Program-made: the position numbers and the translations under genes
The notes under the pieces: model-generated
What the model saw: only the letters and a program-made list of their open reading frames with translations
What the model was told of the DNA's origin: nothing
Databases searched by the model: none
Shown here: positions 42,930 through 56,647 of the stretch, in pieces
How positions within the stretch are numbered: position 1 is the stretch's first letter
How the letters are laid out: every line of letters begins with the position of its first letter
From: Glutamicibacter sp. JL.03c
GTDB lineage: Bacteria; Actinomycetota; Actinomycetes; Actinomycetales; Micrococcaceae
Direction of reading: 5' to 3'
Length of the DNA: 64,000 nt
Assembly: GCF_025854375.1 (NCBI RefSeq)
Contig: NZ_CP107575.1
Location: 62,001-126,000 of the forward strand

Positions 42930-43661
42930 TCAGCGGGTTGCTTCTTCAGCGTCTATGCGTTGGGCTCGATCCGTGTTTTCGACGGTAAGCATTACTGCAC
43001 TGTCTCTAGCATTGAATAGATTCATAGTGATCGTCCAGCCAGTCCACTCCCATATGCATGGAGGCTGCTGTTCATCTTCCCAGGGGTGCGTGGCTGGACC
43101 ATAGAGGTCGCTCAACTGGTTCTTTATCTGAAGAAGACCTTGCCGCGTTTCGGCCGACCCAGGGTTTGTTGAAGTGTAGAGATGAAGCGTGACATCAAGG
43201 AAGTCTTCCTCGTATGTGCCCCACGTGCCGAGCACAGTGCTCCCACGCCCAATGCCCAGGGGATTGATGCGGAGAGCGGATTGCTCATCGGGGTTGTCCT
43301 GGCTAATTCGCGAGATAAATCCAAGCTGAGTAAATAGCGCCTCGCGCTGGCTATCGTTCTTCGGCCTTCGGCTTTCTACTAGCCTGTGGACTATGGAAAT
43401 GACATCACTTGGGGCAGGGACCAATTCAAGAAGTCGGTTTCTCGGCCATTTTGAGAGCGTACTCGATAGGGGGCGCGCAGAACTAGAGCCAACCGGGCAA
43501 CTGGTCTGTTTTCGACAGGGCGCCGTGAATGCAACCAACACCCATAGGCAAGTCAGTTCTCTTCCGGAATACCGTGGCAGAAACGGGATCGACGACAACA
43601 GATATTGCCGGCCCAATGGGGCTGGGTAGTTGCTCGCATGTCTTGCTGACTGCCTCGACAT
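42930..43661 (-). CDS. Hypothetical protein in the inter-rRNA island
   Basis: An open frame of 243 codons I do not recognise. The C-terminal 160 residues look like a real soluble protein: SDVISIVHRLVES, then a Trp-rich end with WEWTGWTITMNL. The first 80 residues are odd, being rich in Ser, Pro and Arg, with no ribosome binding site, so the true start may be a later TTG near 43425. It could be a remnant of a longer gene. It faces away from hipB with 172 bp between the annotated starts. Confidence 0.5.
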   Translation of the reverse strand: MSRQSARHASNYPAPLGRQYLLSSIPFLPRYSGRELTCLWVLVAFTAPCRKQTSCPVGSSSARPLSSTLSKWPRNRLLELVPAPSDVISIVHRLVESRRPKNDSQREALFTQLGFISRISQDNPDEQSALRINPLGIGRGSTVLGTWGTYEEDFLDVTLHLYTSTNPGSAETRQGLLQIKNQLSDLYGPATHPWEDEQQPPCIWEWTGWTITMNLFNARDSAVMLTVENTDRAQRIDAEEATR

Positions 43662-43682
43662 TTCTAGCTAGGTCGTATCTGC

Positions 43683-43700
43683 ACGGCAGTATCTTGCCGT
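43683..43700. promoter_or_regulatory. Inverted repeat 1 upstream of hipBA
   Basis: ACGGCAG-TATC-TTGCCGT, an 18-bp dyad with six perfect outer pairs. It shares its layout with a second site 60 bp on. Likely HipB operator by position. Confidence 0.6.
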
Positions 43701-43742
43701 TCTAGTTCGATTCGGGTCGAGTTGCCCCACTCATCGCAGATA

Positions 43743-43760
43743 TCGGTAATTTCTTGCCGA
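43743..43760. promoter_or_regulatory. Inverted repeat 2 upstream of hipBA
   Basis: TCGGTAA-TTTC-TTGCCGA, 18 bp with one mismatch, matching repeat 1 in the CGGyA...TTGCCG pattern. It lies 74 bp before the hipB start. Confidence 0.6.
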
Positions 43761-43833
43761 ATCCTCTTTTGTGCTGGATGATAGAGAGCGGAATGTTGCT
43801 GATCGGCGAGATGCTGCCGGAAGAGGACTATCT

Positions 43834-44034
43834 ATGAATTCTGTGTCTGAGCTCGGAGCCGAATTGCAGCGCGCTAGAAAGCAAAATGGTCTAACTCAGG
43901 AACAACTCGCCGAGTTGGCTGGTATCTCTGAACGTACGTTGCGTTCAATAGAACGCGGTGCCGGCAACCCTTCCATAGAGGCCGTACTTTCCGTGGCTGA
44001 CGTACTCGGCCTGAGAATCGTAGTGGCCAAATGA
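43834..44034 (+). CDS. hipB: HipB-like antitoxin, XRE-family HTH
   Basis: A 66-aa DNA-binding protein, almost only a helix-turn-helix (LGAELQRARKQNGLTQEQLA then GISERTLRSIERGAGNPSI). It is the expected antitoxin and repressor partner of HipA. GAGGA stands six bases before the ATG at 43834. Its stop overlaps the hipA start by four bases (ATGA), the classic toxin-antitoxin arrangement. E. coli HipB is 88 aa, so this is a short version. Confidence 0.88.
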   Translation: MNSVSELGAELQRARKQNGLTQEQLAELAGISERTLRSIERGAGNPSIEAVLSVADVLGLRIVVAK

Positions 44035-45227
44035 CTCCGTCACTCCAAGAACTCAAGCTGGTCGCCCAGGCTGATGTCTATTGCAATGACAACTTGGCTG
44101 GGTACCTAACCCGACAAGACGACGGAAGCATTGCCTTCACTTACGACGTTCACTATCTTCACGATGGCGGCTCCGCCATAGCCACATCCCTGCCGGCGGC
44201 CCGCTACGCGTACGTCGGGCCCGGTGGCGCATTGCCTTCTTTCTTCTCAGGACTATTACCCGAGGGGCATCGACTCACCGTTCTCAAAGATGCAACGAAG
44301 ACGAGCCTCTCTGACGAGCTGACCCTCTTGATGGCCGTCGGGTCTGATACCCCCGGCAATGTCCGGGTCATCCCGGCCGGATCGAAGTTAGAGCAAACAC
44401 CTGTGGTTGCTGAATTCAGCACTACGGAGGATCTCGACTTCTCACTGCTCTCAAGGACTTTGGATCGCCATTCGATTCCAGGTGTTCAAGACAAGATCAG
44501 CGCGACCATGTTGACCACACCAGTCGAATTCAAGAACAGTGCTTATCTGCTGAAGCTCGATCCTCGAGACCATCCACATCTGGTGTTAAACGAGGCCCTG
44601 CACCTCAAAGCAGCAAGAGTTCTGAAACTACCGGTCGCGAAGAATCAACTGGTAATGGATTCGAAGGCGAATCCCGGGCTGCTTGTAGAGCGCTTTGACC
44701 GCATGGCAGTCGAGCTCGAGGCGCAACCGGAACGATTGCCGTTGGAAGATGCCATGCAGGTACTCAACCTTCCACCGGCAAGCAAATATGCAGTAAGCGC
44801 GGAGCAGGTTATCCAGGCTCTATCTCAACACTGCCAGGCACCGGTTCTGGCTAGACGGAATCTCTACATCCAATTCGTCTTCGCCTGGCTTACCGGCAAC
44901 GGGGACTTGCATGGAAAGAATGTTTCGATCCTCGCAAACGAGCAAGGACGCTTCGATGTCGCGCCGATATACGACGTCCCCTGTACCTTGGTCTACGGTG
45001 ATGACACTATGGCTCTAACTGTCGCGGGTAAAACGAAGAACCTGAAAAGGAAGCACTGGGCCGAACTTGCAGGAGAGCTCGGATTAGCGGATAGGGCTGC
45101 CCAGTCGGCAAACCAGCTCGCGTTGAAGGCTGCAATCACTGCAGACCTCGACGAGCTGCCCTTTGAGGGGTCGCCACTACGCGGTGCCCAACGGGAACTG
45201 AGGTTCCGACGGATGGAGCTGGAGTAG
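44031..45227 (+). CDS. hipA: HipA-type toxin, serine/threonine kinase
   Basis: A 398-aa HipA-fold kinase with the N-terminal coupling domain (FFSGLLPEGHRL near 80) and the C-terminal kinase. Ser148 in HSIPGVQDKIS matches the autophosphorylated Ser150 of E. coli HipA. The catalytic Asp292 in GNGDLHGKN and metal-binding Asp315 in APIYDVPCT are kept, so it looks active. E. coli HipA phosphorylates glutamyl-tRNA synthetase and causes persistence; the target here is unknown. Translationally coupled to hipB. Confidence 0.9.
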   Translation: MTPSLQELKLVAQADVYCNDNLAGYLTRQDDGSIAFTYDVHYLHDGGSAIATSLPAARYAYVGPGGALPSFFSGLLPEGHRLTVLKDATKTSLSDELTLLMAVGSDTPGNVRVIPAGSKLEQTPVVAEFSTTEDLDFSLLSRTLDRHSIPGVQDKISATMLTTPVEFKNSAYLLKLDPRDHPHLVLNEALHLKAARVLKLPVAKNQLVMDSKANPGLLVERFDRMAVELEAQPERLPLEDAMQVLNLPPASKYAVSAEQVIQALSQHCQAPVLARRNLYIQFVFAWLTGNGDLHGKNVSILANEQGRFDVAPIYDVPCTLVYGDDTMALTVAGKTKNLKRKHWAELAGELGLADRAAQSANQLALKAAITADLDELPFEGSPLRGAQRELRFRRMELE

Positions 45228-45245
45228 AGAGCCAGGTATCGGCTG

Positions 45246-45689
45246 TCAGTCTACGAGCACGAAGAATGCGGGCCGCTGGGCATCTTGGCTCTTCTTCGCT
45301 TGCCCATGGAGCCCAGTGACCCATGAAGGGTAGACGCGAAAGCCGCGTTTCCCTGGAGCAGTCGCTGATGCGTAGGCGCCCAGCTGCTCGAGGTGCTGCT
45401 GCGTGAAGCGGAAGACTCCGAAGTACTCGGACTGTTCGATAAAGACCATTGCGCCGTGCAGCTCTGCATCGGAAACGTACGGTGCGGTGGATCCAGTTTC
45501 ATCGCGATGCCATATGGCTACGAAGCCGCCAGACTTCGTTGGCGTGGTCCTTGCGGTTCTTATTCGCCATAGTTGACCGTCGATTTCAGCGATGCCGGCT
45601 TGGTAATCGCTCTGTTGCTCTTCGGGAATAACTTCGCCGTGTGCCTGCCCAGTGATGAGGCAGTAGCGGTCTAACGCGGTGTAGGTCAT
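45246..45689 (-). CDS. MepB-family protein
   Basis: A 147-aa protein with the MepB pattern: YQAGIAEIDGQLWRIRTARTTPTKSG near the start, FVAIWHRDE, and KRGFRVYPSWV near the C-terminus. MepB was named from the Staphylococcus mepRAB drug-efflux locus but its function is unknown. AGGAAGG precedes the ATG. It converges on hipA with an 18-bp gap. Its presence suggests an acquired defence or stress module. Confidence 0.8.
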   Translation of the reverse strand: MTYTALDRYCLITGQAHGEVIPEEQQSDYQAGIAEIDGQLWRIRTARTTPTKSGGFVAIWHRDETGSTAPYVSDAELHGAMVFIEQSEYFGVFRFTQQHLEQLGAYASATAPGKRGFRVYPSWVTGLHGQAKKSQDAQRPAFFVLVD

Positions 45690-45775
45690 TCATGCCTTCC
45701 TATGTGCTACCGGCGGTCCACCAAGAACAGTAGTGATGTCATTGAGAACTATACGTTGGCCTGTAGCTCAGCCAC

Positions 45776-45803
45776 ATCGCATTTCGCAGTAGCTGAATGC
45801 GAT
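45776..45803. promoter_or_regulatory. Inverted repeat upstream of the mepB-like gene
   Basis: ATCGCATT (45776-45783) and AATGCGAT (45796-45803) are exact reverse complements 12 bases apart and 87 bp before the gene start. It may be an operator or a hairpin; no regulator is identified. Confidence 0.45.
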
Positions 45804-46190
45804 ACCTGCAGAGAATCACTCGCAGGCACGAGGAGAGGACTGCCTGGCCTGTATGCCTTGTCGTGCGCTCTGCTGTCCCTGAACCGGCTGGATTATGCCT
45901 GTAGGCCACTCGCGTTCAGCTTCGATCCTCGCTGCGGTATATATCCGTTGCTCAGACGTACGACTGCGCAGGTACGGCATCATTCGTAGATGCGGCTGGG
46001 AGGCCACCGCGTTGCTTCGCGATTCAGAGAGTGGAATAAGGGGAGACGTCCGGTACATAGTGCAGAGCCGGGACCCCTTGAGCGACTCTAAACGTGCATT
46101 TGTACTTCGCTATTGGGTGGGCAACGGGGGTCTAAACAGCGATGCAGAAATTAAGTGTCGACGCTCACCCGTAAAAAGCAGCCACCCGAT

Positions 46191-46219
46191 TTGCACGGCC
46201 CCCCAAACCTGTGTATAGT
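46191..46219 (+). promoter_or_regulatory. rRNA operon 2 promoter P1
   Basis: TTGCAC (46191-46196), 17 bases, TATAGT (46214-46219), the same -10 and start region as operon 1. Confidence 0.75.
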
Positions 46220-46371
46220 TTTTCCTTGTCGCCGAGAGCAAAACGGAAGAAATAACCGGATGCAAAACAGCGGCGAAACCCCAGAAAATCAACGGTTTCA
46301 CACAGGTCACTGTGGGAAAATGATGAAAGAATGGGAACCAAGAATACTGTTTCAAATCACAAACAATTGAT

Positions 46372-46401
46372 TTGACTTTCAGAAATTCGCGGTGATAAGA
46401 T
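46372..46401 (+). promoter_or_regulatory. rRNA operon 2 promoter P2
   Basis: TTGACT (46372-46377), 18 bases, TAAGAT (46396-46401). A better -10 than the P2 of operon 1. Confidence 0.6.
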
Positions 46402-46459
46402 TTGAATATAACGCTGGACGAAATCATTGCCTGAATTGCTGTGCAATGGAGAACCGGTA

Positions 46460-46646
46460 AGTGTTTGTTGTTTGAGAACTCAATAGTGTGCCAAGTTTGT
46501 TGATACCGAATTATTTTATTTGGTGAATACATGACATTTGCTTGAGGCATTGCACCCCCGTGCAGTGTTCTTGAGTGTTTTTTATTCGCCAGGATTTTTT
46601 CATTGATTCTCCCTTATTTTCCGAGGGGTTTCGGTGGCTTTTTGTT
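46460..46646 (+). promoter_or_regulatory. rRNA operon 2 leader with boxA-like element
   Basis: Same leader as operon 1, with the GAGAACTCAATAG element from 46474; one A-to-G change (ACATGACAT) and an extra T in the T run. Confidence 0.8.
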
Positions 46647-51879
<5,233 letters not shown>

Positions 51880-52052
51880 CACAATAAAACAATATTTTAC
51901 TAGCAATTATTATTGCTGTTCGCGTTCACTATGCGGTTACGAGACAACAACCTCTTACCGGAAAACATGAGGTTTGAGGCAGGACCCTTGGTGGTCTTGC
52001 TGGTAGCACCGAATACACGTTCACCATGAGTTGGTTTGTGTGCTTCGTGATT

Positions 52053-52171
52053 GTTACGGCGGTCATAGCGTGGGGGAAACGCCCGGTCCCATACCGAACC
52101 CGGAAGCTAAGGCCCATTGCGCCGATGGTACTGCACTCGTGAGGGTGTGGGAGAGTAGGTCACCGCCGGAC
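52053..52171 (+). rRNA. rrf: 5S ribosomal RNA, copy 2
   Basis: Same as copy 1, 173 bases after 23S. Confidence 0.95.
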
Positions 52172-52190
52172 TTAACTTGAGATGATGGTT

Positions 52191-52225
52191 TGAGGCCCTG
52201 GCACACGGTGTGTGTCAGGGCCTCA
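52191..52225 (+). terminator. Terminator of rRNA operon 2
   Basis: Same stem as operon 1 (TGAGGCCCTG at 52191-52200 with CAGGGCCTCA at 52216-52225). The first base after the stem already differs between the copies (C here, T there). Confidence 0.85.
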
Positions 52226-52335
52226 CCTGTTTAAGCCGTCCGCGCATCAGCGGCACTGACGCTCTTTTTCGTCGGTGAACTGGTTACAGTGTGTAGTAGA
52301 TAAAACGAGATCTGCTATTTAGGGGGAGCCCCGCC

Positions 52336-54309
52336 TTGACCACCGAGACAACGAGCCCGCTGCGCTACCGAGACGATTCGATTCGTCCCCAGGACGATCT
52401 TTATCGGCACAGCAACGGCAAGTGGTTCGAAACCGCCACTATCCCAGGTGACCAGGGAATCTACGGTTCTTTCATGGAACTTCGCGATCAGGCAGAAGAT
52501 GCCGTTCACGCGATCATCAAAGAAACGGTCGAGGCCTACGAATCCGGTTCGGCCAGCGACGGAGCAACCCAGCGTATTGCTCAGCTTTATGGCTCGTTCA
52601 TGAATGAAGCAGTCATCGAAGAACGCGGTGCGACACCGGTTGCCGGTTTCTTGGAGGCCATCTCGGATATCCAGAGCACCGACCAGCTGCTCGAGGTCAC
52701 CGGCTCATTCCACCGCAAGGGCATCAGCGGATTCTTGGACATCGGTGCCAGCAATGATGCGGGCAATCCAGACCGCAACCTCCTGACCTTCCTGCAGGGC
52801 GGACTTGGCCTGCCCGATGAGTCCTACTATCGCGAGGAGCAGTTCGCTGAAACCCTTGCCGACTATCAGGAGCACCTCAAGCGGCTTCTGGCCCTGGGCG
52901 CCATCGCTGATGCCCAGGCTGCGGCCGCAAGTGTTGTAGACCTCGAGAAGGCCATCGCCTCACACCACTGGGACCGCGTCAAGGTTCGCGACGCCCAGGC
53001 ACGCTACAACCTGATGACAGGTGTTGATCTCTTCGAGCTGTTCGTTGGCCTGAAAACCTGGCTAGCTGGAGCAGGCATTGAAGAGAAGTACTACCAGGAA
53101 GTTGTCGTTTGGCAGCCAAGCTACCTGCAGGGCCTCGCGGAGCTGTTCGACAGCCAGCCGCTGGAAGCATGGAAGAACTGGCTACGCGTGCAGGTGCTGC
53201 GTTCCTTTGCCCCGTATCTCTCCAGCGATTTCGTCAATGAGAATTTCTCCTTCTACTCTGCCAAGCTCGGCGGTGTTGAGCAGATCAAGGACCGCTGGAA
53301 GCGTGCCGTCGCCTTCACCGAAGGTGCGGTTGGCGAGGATATCGGCCAGCTCTATGTAGCCAAGAACTTCTCCGCCGATGCCAAGAGCGCAATGGACGCA
53401 TTGGTTCAACGCCTTATCGAGGCCTACCGGATTTCCATCAGCGAGTTGTCGTGGATGAGCCCTGAAACCATTGAGAAGGCTCTCGACAAGCTCTCGCAGT
53501 TCCGCCCGAAAATCGGCTACCCGAACGAGTGGATCGACTACTCCAGCATCACCACCGATCAGCACGATGTCATTGCGAATTTGGCCTCGGCCAATGAATT
53601 CGAATTCCGCCGGGAACTGAAGAAGATCGACGACGGCGTGGACCGGGAGCTGTGGTTCATGTACCCGCAGACCGTCAACGCCTACTACCACCCGCTGCTG
53701 AACGAAATTGCGTTCCCCGCGGCGATCCTGCGCCTGCCATTCTTTGACGTTAACCGCGACATCGCTTCCAACTTCGGTGCTATTGGTGCGGTTATCGGGC
53801 ACGAAATCGGCCACGGCTTTGACGATCAGGGTTCGCAGTTCGACGGCACCGGCCAGCTGCGCAACTGGTGGACCGATGAGGACCGTGCTTCCTTCGAGAA
53901 ACTCACCGGCAAACTGGTAGACCAGTACAACGCGCTCTCGCCCACCGAAGCTCCAGACCATAAGGTCAACGGCGCGCTCACCTTGGGCGAGAACATTGGC
54001 GACCTGGGCGGACTGGGCATCGCCTACAAGGCGTACAAGCTCGAGCTGGCTGCGCGCGGAATCGAAGAGGACGAAGTCATCGACGGCATCACCGGCGACC
54101 AGCGGTTCTTCTACGCTTGGGCCGAATGCTGGCGCACGCTGATCCGCCCGGAAACAGCAGTAGTCCGCGTGACGACCGACCCGCACGCGCCGGGCGAATT
54201 CCGTTGCAACCAGGTTCCGAAGAACCTCGCTGCCTTCCACGAAGCCTTCGGCACCAAGCCGGGGGACGGCATGTGGCTGGATCCAGAACAGCGCGTTGAG
54301 ATCTGGTAA
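52336..54309 (+). CDS. pepO: M13-family zinc metallopeptidase (PepO-like)
   Basis: A 657-aa neprilysin-type endopeptidase. The active site is His489-Glu490-x-x-His493 in HEIGHGFDDQG, the third ligand is Glu552 in GENIGDLGG and the substrate-binding VNAYYHP motif comes before it near 439. The C-terminus ends in VEIW, a typical family ending. The TTG start has AGGGGGAG seven bases upstream. There is no signal peptide, so it acts in the cytoplasm, probably on peptides. Confidence 0.95.
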   Translation: MTTETTSPLRYRDDSIRPQDDLYRHSNGKWFETATIPGDQGIYGSFMELRDQAEDAVHAIIKETVEAYESGSASDGATQRIAQLYGSFMNEAVIEERGATPVAGFLEAISDIQSTDQLLEVTGSFHRKGISGFLDIGASNDAGNPDRNLLTFLQGGLGLPDESYYREEQFAETLADYQEHLKRLLALGAIADAQAAAASVVDLEKAIASHHWDRVKVRDAQARYNLMTGVDLFELFVGLKTWLAGAGIEEKYYQEVVVWQPSYLQGLAELFDSQPLEAWKNWLRVQVLRSFAPYLSSDFVNENFSFYSAKLGGVEQIKDRWKRAVAFTEGAVGEDIGQLYVAKNFSADAKSAMDALVQRLIEAYRISISELSWMSPETIEKALDKLSQFRPKIGYPNEWIDYSSITTDQHDVIANLASANEFEFRRELKKIDDGVDRELWFMYPQTVNAYYHPLLNEIAFPAAILRLPFFDVNRDIASNFGAIGAVIGHEIGHGFDDQGSQFDGTGQLRNWWTDEDRASFEKLTGKLVDQYNALSPTEAPDHKVNGALTLGENIGDLGGLGIAYKAYKLELAARGIEEDEVIDGITGDQRFFYAWAECWRTLIRPETAVVRVTTDPHAPGEFRCNQVPKNLAAFHEAFGTKPGDGMWLDPEQRVEIW

Positions 54310-54325
54310 GCCAGCAGGGCGCTAA

Positions 54326-54363
54326 GCCAGGGCACCGGAAAGCCAGCGTTCCGGTGCCCTGGC
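54326..54363 (+). terminator. Hairpin after pepO
   Basis: A perfect 15-bp stem (54326-54340 with 54349-54363) with an eight-base loop begins 16 bases after the stop. There is no T run, so it may act as a factor-aided or stabilising hairpin. Confidence 0.65.
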
Positions 54364-54444
54364 CTGTATCCGGCCGGACTTCGGGGTGTAAGTCTGATCA
54401 TGGTGGGCTTAATCCGCGCGCAATGACACGTAGAATGGACTATT

Positions 54445-55959
54445 GTGACTTCCGAAAATAATTCCGCACAGCCCATTGATCCCAACGACCAGCGACAGGT
54501 CCGCACTGACAAGCGCAACCAGTTCCTGGCCAAGGGTGAGGAAGCCTACCCTGTGGGTGTGGCCCGCACCCACTCACTGCTGGAAATCCGCGACAAGTAC
54601 GCGCACCTCGAAGCCGGCGAAGAAACCGAAGATGTCGTAGGCGTTGCCGGTCGTATTGTTTTCATGCGCAACACCGGCAAGCTGTGCTTTGCCACCTTGC
54701 AGGAGGGCGGCCCCAAGGGCGAGGGCGTGCGCCTGCAGGTCATGCTGTCGCTGGCCAATGTTGGCGAAGAGCGCCTGGCGCAGTGGAAGTCCCTGGTTGA
54801 CCTCGGCGACCACGTATTGGTCAGCGGCAAGGTCATCTCTTCGCGCCGCGGCGAGCTGTCCATCATGGCCGACACCTTCGACATGGCATCCAAAGCACTG
54901 CGCCCATTGCCGGTGCTGCATGCCGACCTGAACGAGGAAACCCGCGTCCGCCAGCGCTACGCAGATTTGATCGTGCGCAACGAAGCCCGCGAGATGGTCT
55001 ACAAGCGTGCCGCAATCGTTCGCGCCGTGCGCAACACCCTGGAGAACCACAGCTACGTTGAGGTTGAAACCCCCATGCTGCAGCTGGTCCACGGTGGCGC
55101 TTCGGCTCGGCCATTCAAGACCCACCTGAACGCCTTTGATCAGGAAATGACCCTGCGCATCGCCACCGAGCTATACCTCAAGCGCTGTGTTGTCGGTGGC
55201 GTGGACCGCGTATTCGAAGTCGGACGCATCTTCCGCAACGAAGGCGTGGATTCGACCCACTCGCCGGAATTCACCACCCTCGAATGCTATGAGGCCTACG
55301 CGGACCAGTACGTGATGGCCGAGCGCATGAAGGAGATCATCCTCAACGCCGCGGACGCCATTGGCGCCGGCCGTACCATCGAGACCCCTCGAGGCACCGC
55401 GAACCTGGACGGCGAATGGCGCTGGTTGAGCGTCTACCCTGGCCTGTCCGAGGCCGTGGGCGTGGAAATCACCCCGGACACCGATGCTTCGGTGCTGCGT
55501 GAGGTCGCGGCCAAGCACGAAGTGAAGATCGATCCGGCCTGGAGTGCCCAGAAGCTGGTTATCGAGCTCTTCGGCGAAATCGTCGAGCCTACCTTGATCG
55601 ACCCGACCTTCGTCTGCGACTACCCGCCGCTGGCTCAGCCATTGGCTCGTCCGCATCGTTCCAAGCCAGGGGTTATCGAGGCGTGGGACTTGATCATCGG
55701 CGGCATGGAGCGCGGTACCGCGTTCTCCGAGCTCATTGATCCTGTCATTCAGCGCGAACGCCTGACCGAGCAGTCCCTGCTGGCCGCCGGCGGCGATCCT
55801 GAGGCCATGCAGCTGGATGAAGACTTCCTGCGTGCCTTGGAATATGGAGCCCCGCCAATGGGCGGCATCGGTTTGGGCATCGACCGTTTGGTGATGCTCT
55901 TTACCAACCTCGGTATCCGCGAAACCATTCTCTTCCCACTGCTTAAGCCGGAGGCATAG
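54445..55959 (+). CDS. lysS: Lysyl-tRNA synthetase (class II)
   Basis: A 504-aa enzyme with an N-terminal OB-fold anticodon domain (VVGVAGRIVFMRNTGKLCF near 63-81) and a class II catalytic domain: motif 2 in GRIFRNEGVDSTHSPEFT near 269-286 and motif 3 in GGIGLGIDRLVMLF near 473-486. The start is a GTG. A 55-aa membrane protein gene follows two bases later. Confidence 0.97.
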   Translation: MTSENNSAQPIDPNDQRQVRTDKRNQFLAKGEEAYPVGVARTHSLLEIRDKYAHLEAGEETEDVVGVAGRIVFMRNTGKLCFATLQEGGPKGEGVRLQVMLSLANVGEERLAQWKSLVDLGDHVLVSGKVISSRRGELSIMADTFDMASKALRPLPVLHADLNEETRVRQRYADLIVRNEAREMVYKRAAIVRAVRNTLENHSYVEVETPMLQLVHGGASARPFKTHLNAFDQEMTLRIATELYLKRCVVGGVDRVFEVGRIFRNEGVDSTHSPEFTTLECYEAYADQYVMAERMKEIILNAADAIGAGRTIETPRGTANLDGEWRWLSVYPGLSEAVGVEITPDTDASVLREVAAKHEVKIDPAWSAQKLVIELFGEIVEPTLIDPTFVCDYPPLAQPLARPHRSKPGVIEAWDLIIGGMERGTAFSELIDPVIQRERLTEQSLLAAGGDPEAMQLDEDFLRALEYGAPPMGGIGLGIDRLVMLFTNLGIRETILFPLLKPEA

Positions 55960-55961
55960 AA

Positions 55962-56129
55962 ATGCCGTATATCGAGGCAATTGTTCCGACTATCTGTCTG
56001 GCGTTGCTTTTTTGGTACGTGATGAAGGCTATTACTAACGCGGACCGAAAAGAGCGCCAAGCTGAAGCGGAAGCAGGCGCGCTTATTGAAAATGGTTCAG
56101 ATTCCAATAATCAGCCTAGCGACAATTAG
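55962..56129 (+). CDS. 55-aa membrane protein after lysS
   Basis: The frame starts MPYIEAIVPTICLALLFWYV, with one hydrophobic helix at about 4-22, followed by a charged helix (NADRKERQAEAEAG) and a polar Asn-rich tail. GGAGG is eight bases from the ATG, a strong binding site, and the gene directly follows lysS. Its function is unknown. Confidence 0.78.
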   Translation: MPYIEAIVPTICLALLFWYVMKAITNADRKERQAEAEAGALIENGSDSNNQPSDN

Positions 56130-56151
56130 GGTATTCCTGAAAGAATCGTGT

Positions 56152-56178
56152 GAATTCTGATCAGAATTAGAATTCTGA
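56152..56178. promoter_or_regulatory. Palindrome and direct repeat upstream of lsr2
   Basis: AATTCTGATCAGAATT (56153-56168) is a perfect 16-bp palindrome. GAATTCTGA occurs at 56152-56160 and again at 56170-56178, 18 bp apart. The AT-rich site lies 90-115 bp before lsr2 and may bind Lsr2 itself or another regulator. Confidence 0.55.
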
Positions 56179-56267
56179 GTTGCTATTTGTATATTCTAGA
56201 AGACTGATACAACTGGTGGGTCCGAAACCGGCTAGTTCAGTACATTCAAGCTCGGAGGAATCCCCAA

Positions 56268-56588
56268 ATGGCACGTCAGGTTCAAATTGCACTAATTGAT
56301 GATATTGACGGCAGCGAAGCTACTGAATCAATTGCTTTTAGTGTTGCTGGCCAGCACTTCGAGATTGATTTGAACGACGAGCATGCCGCGCAATTCCATG
56401 CGGCTATTGAACCGTATGTGGAAGCGGCGCGCTCGTCGAAGCAGACTGCATCCAGCGAAGCCCCTGCAATTCGCGCTTGGGCAAAAGAAAACAATATTAA
56501 GGTCAATGCCCGCGGGCGCCTTAATGCAGAAGTTGTAGATGCCTACAACGCTGCAATGCGCAAGGGCGGGCGCAACCGCACGAAGTAA
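56268..56588 (+). CDS. lsr2: Lsr2 nucleoid-associated protein
   Basis: A 106-aa H-NS-like xenogeneic silencer of AT-rich DNA. The N-terminal 60 residues are the oligomerisation domain (ARQVQIALIDDIDGSEATESI start). The C-terminal DNA-binding part has IRAWAKENNIKVN and the RGR minor-groove clamp at 82-84. Note that the gene is much more AT-rich than its neighbours. GGAGG precedes the ATG. Confidence 0.96.
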   Translation: MARQVQIALIDDIDGSEATESIAFSVAGQHFEIDLNDEHAAQFHAAIEPYVEAARSSKQTASSEAPAIRAWAKENNIKVNARGRLNAEVVDAYNAAMRKGGRNRTK

Positions 56589-56612
56589 TTCGATCGGTCT
56601 CGGATAGGCTTC

Positions 56613-56647
56613 AAATGAGCCGGCACATTGAATGTGCCGGCTCATTT
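56613..56647 (+). terminator. Intrinsic terminator after lsr2
   Basis: An almost uninterrupted 35-bp palindrome (56613-56629 with 56631-56647); a 14-bp stem with a seven-base loop is the likely fold. The 3' arm ends in TTT and TTATTTA follows. Confidence 0.85.

Larger units (their letters stand above)
45690..46459 (+). other. Gene-free region before rRNA operon 2
   Basis: 770 bases without a convincing gene. Frames here are short, lack ribosome binding sites and have no family likeness. The right half holds P1 and P2 of operon 2. CACAG/CTGTG with four bases between lies near 46302-46315. Confidence 0.7.

Noticed and set aside
45755-45830. tRNA-like start GGCCTGTAGCTCAGC
   Set aside because: No anticodon loop, T-loop or acceptor pairing follows; resemblance is limited to about 15 bases.
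45702-46218. Short frames of 80-107 residues on both strands before rRNA operon 2
   Set aside because: Overlapping frames on both strands, Arg- and Ser-rich composition, no ribosome binding site.
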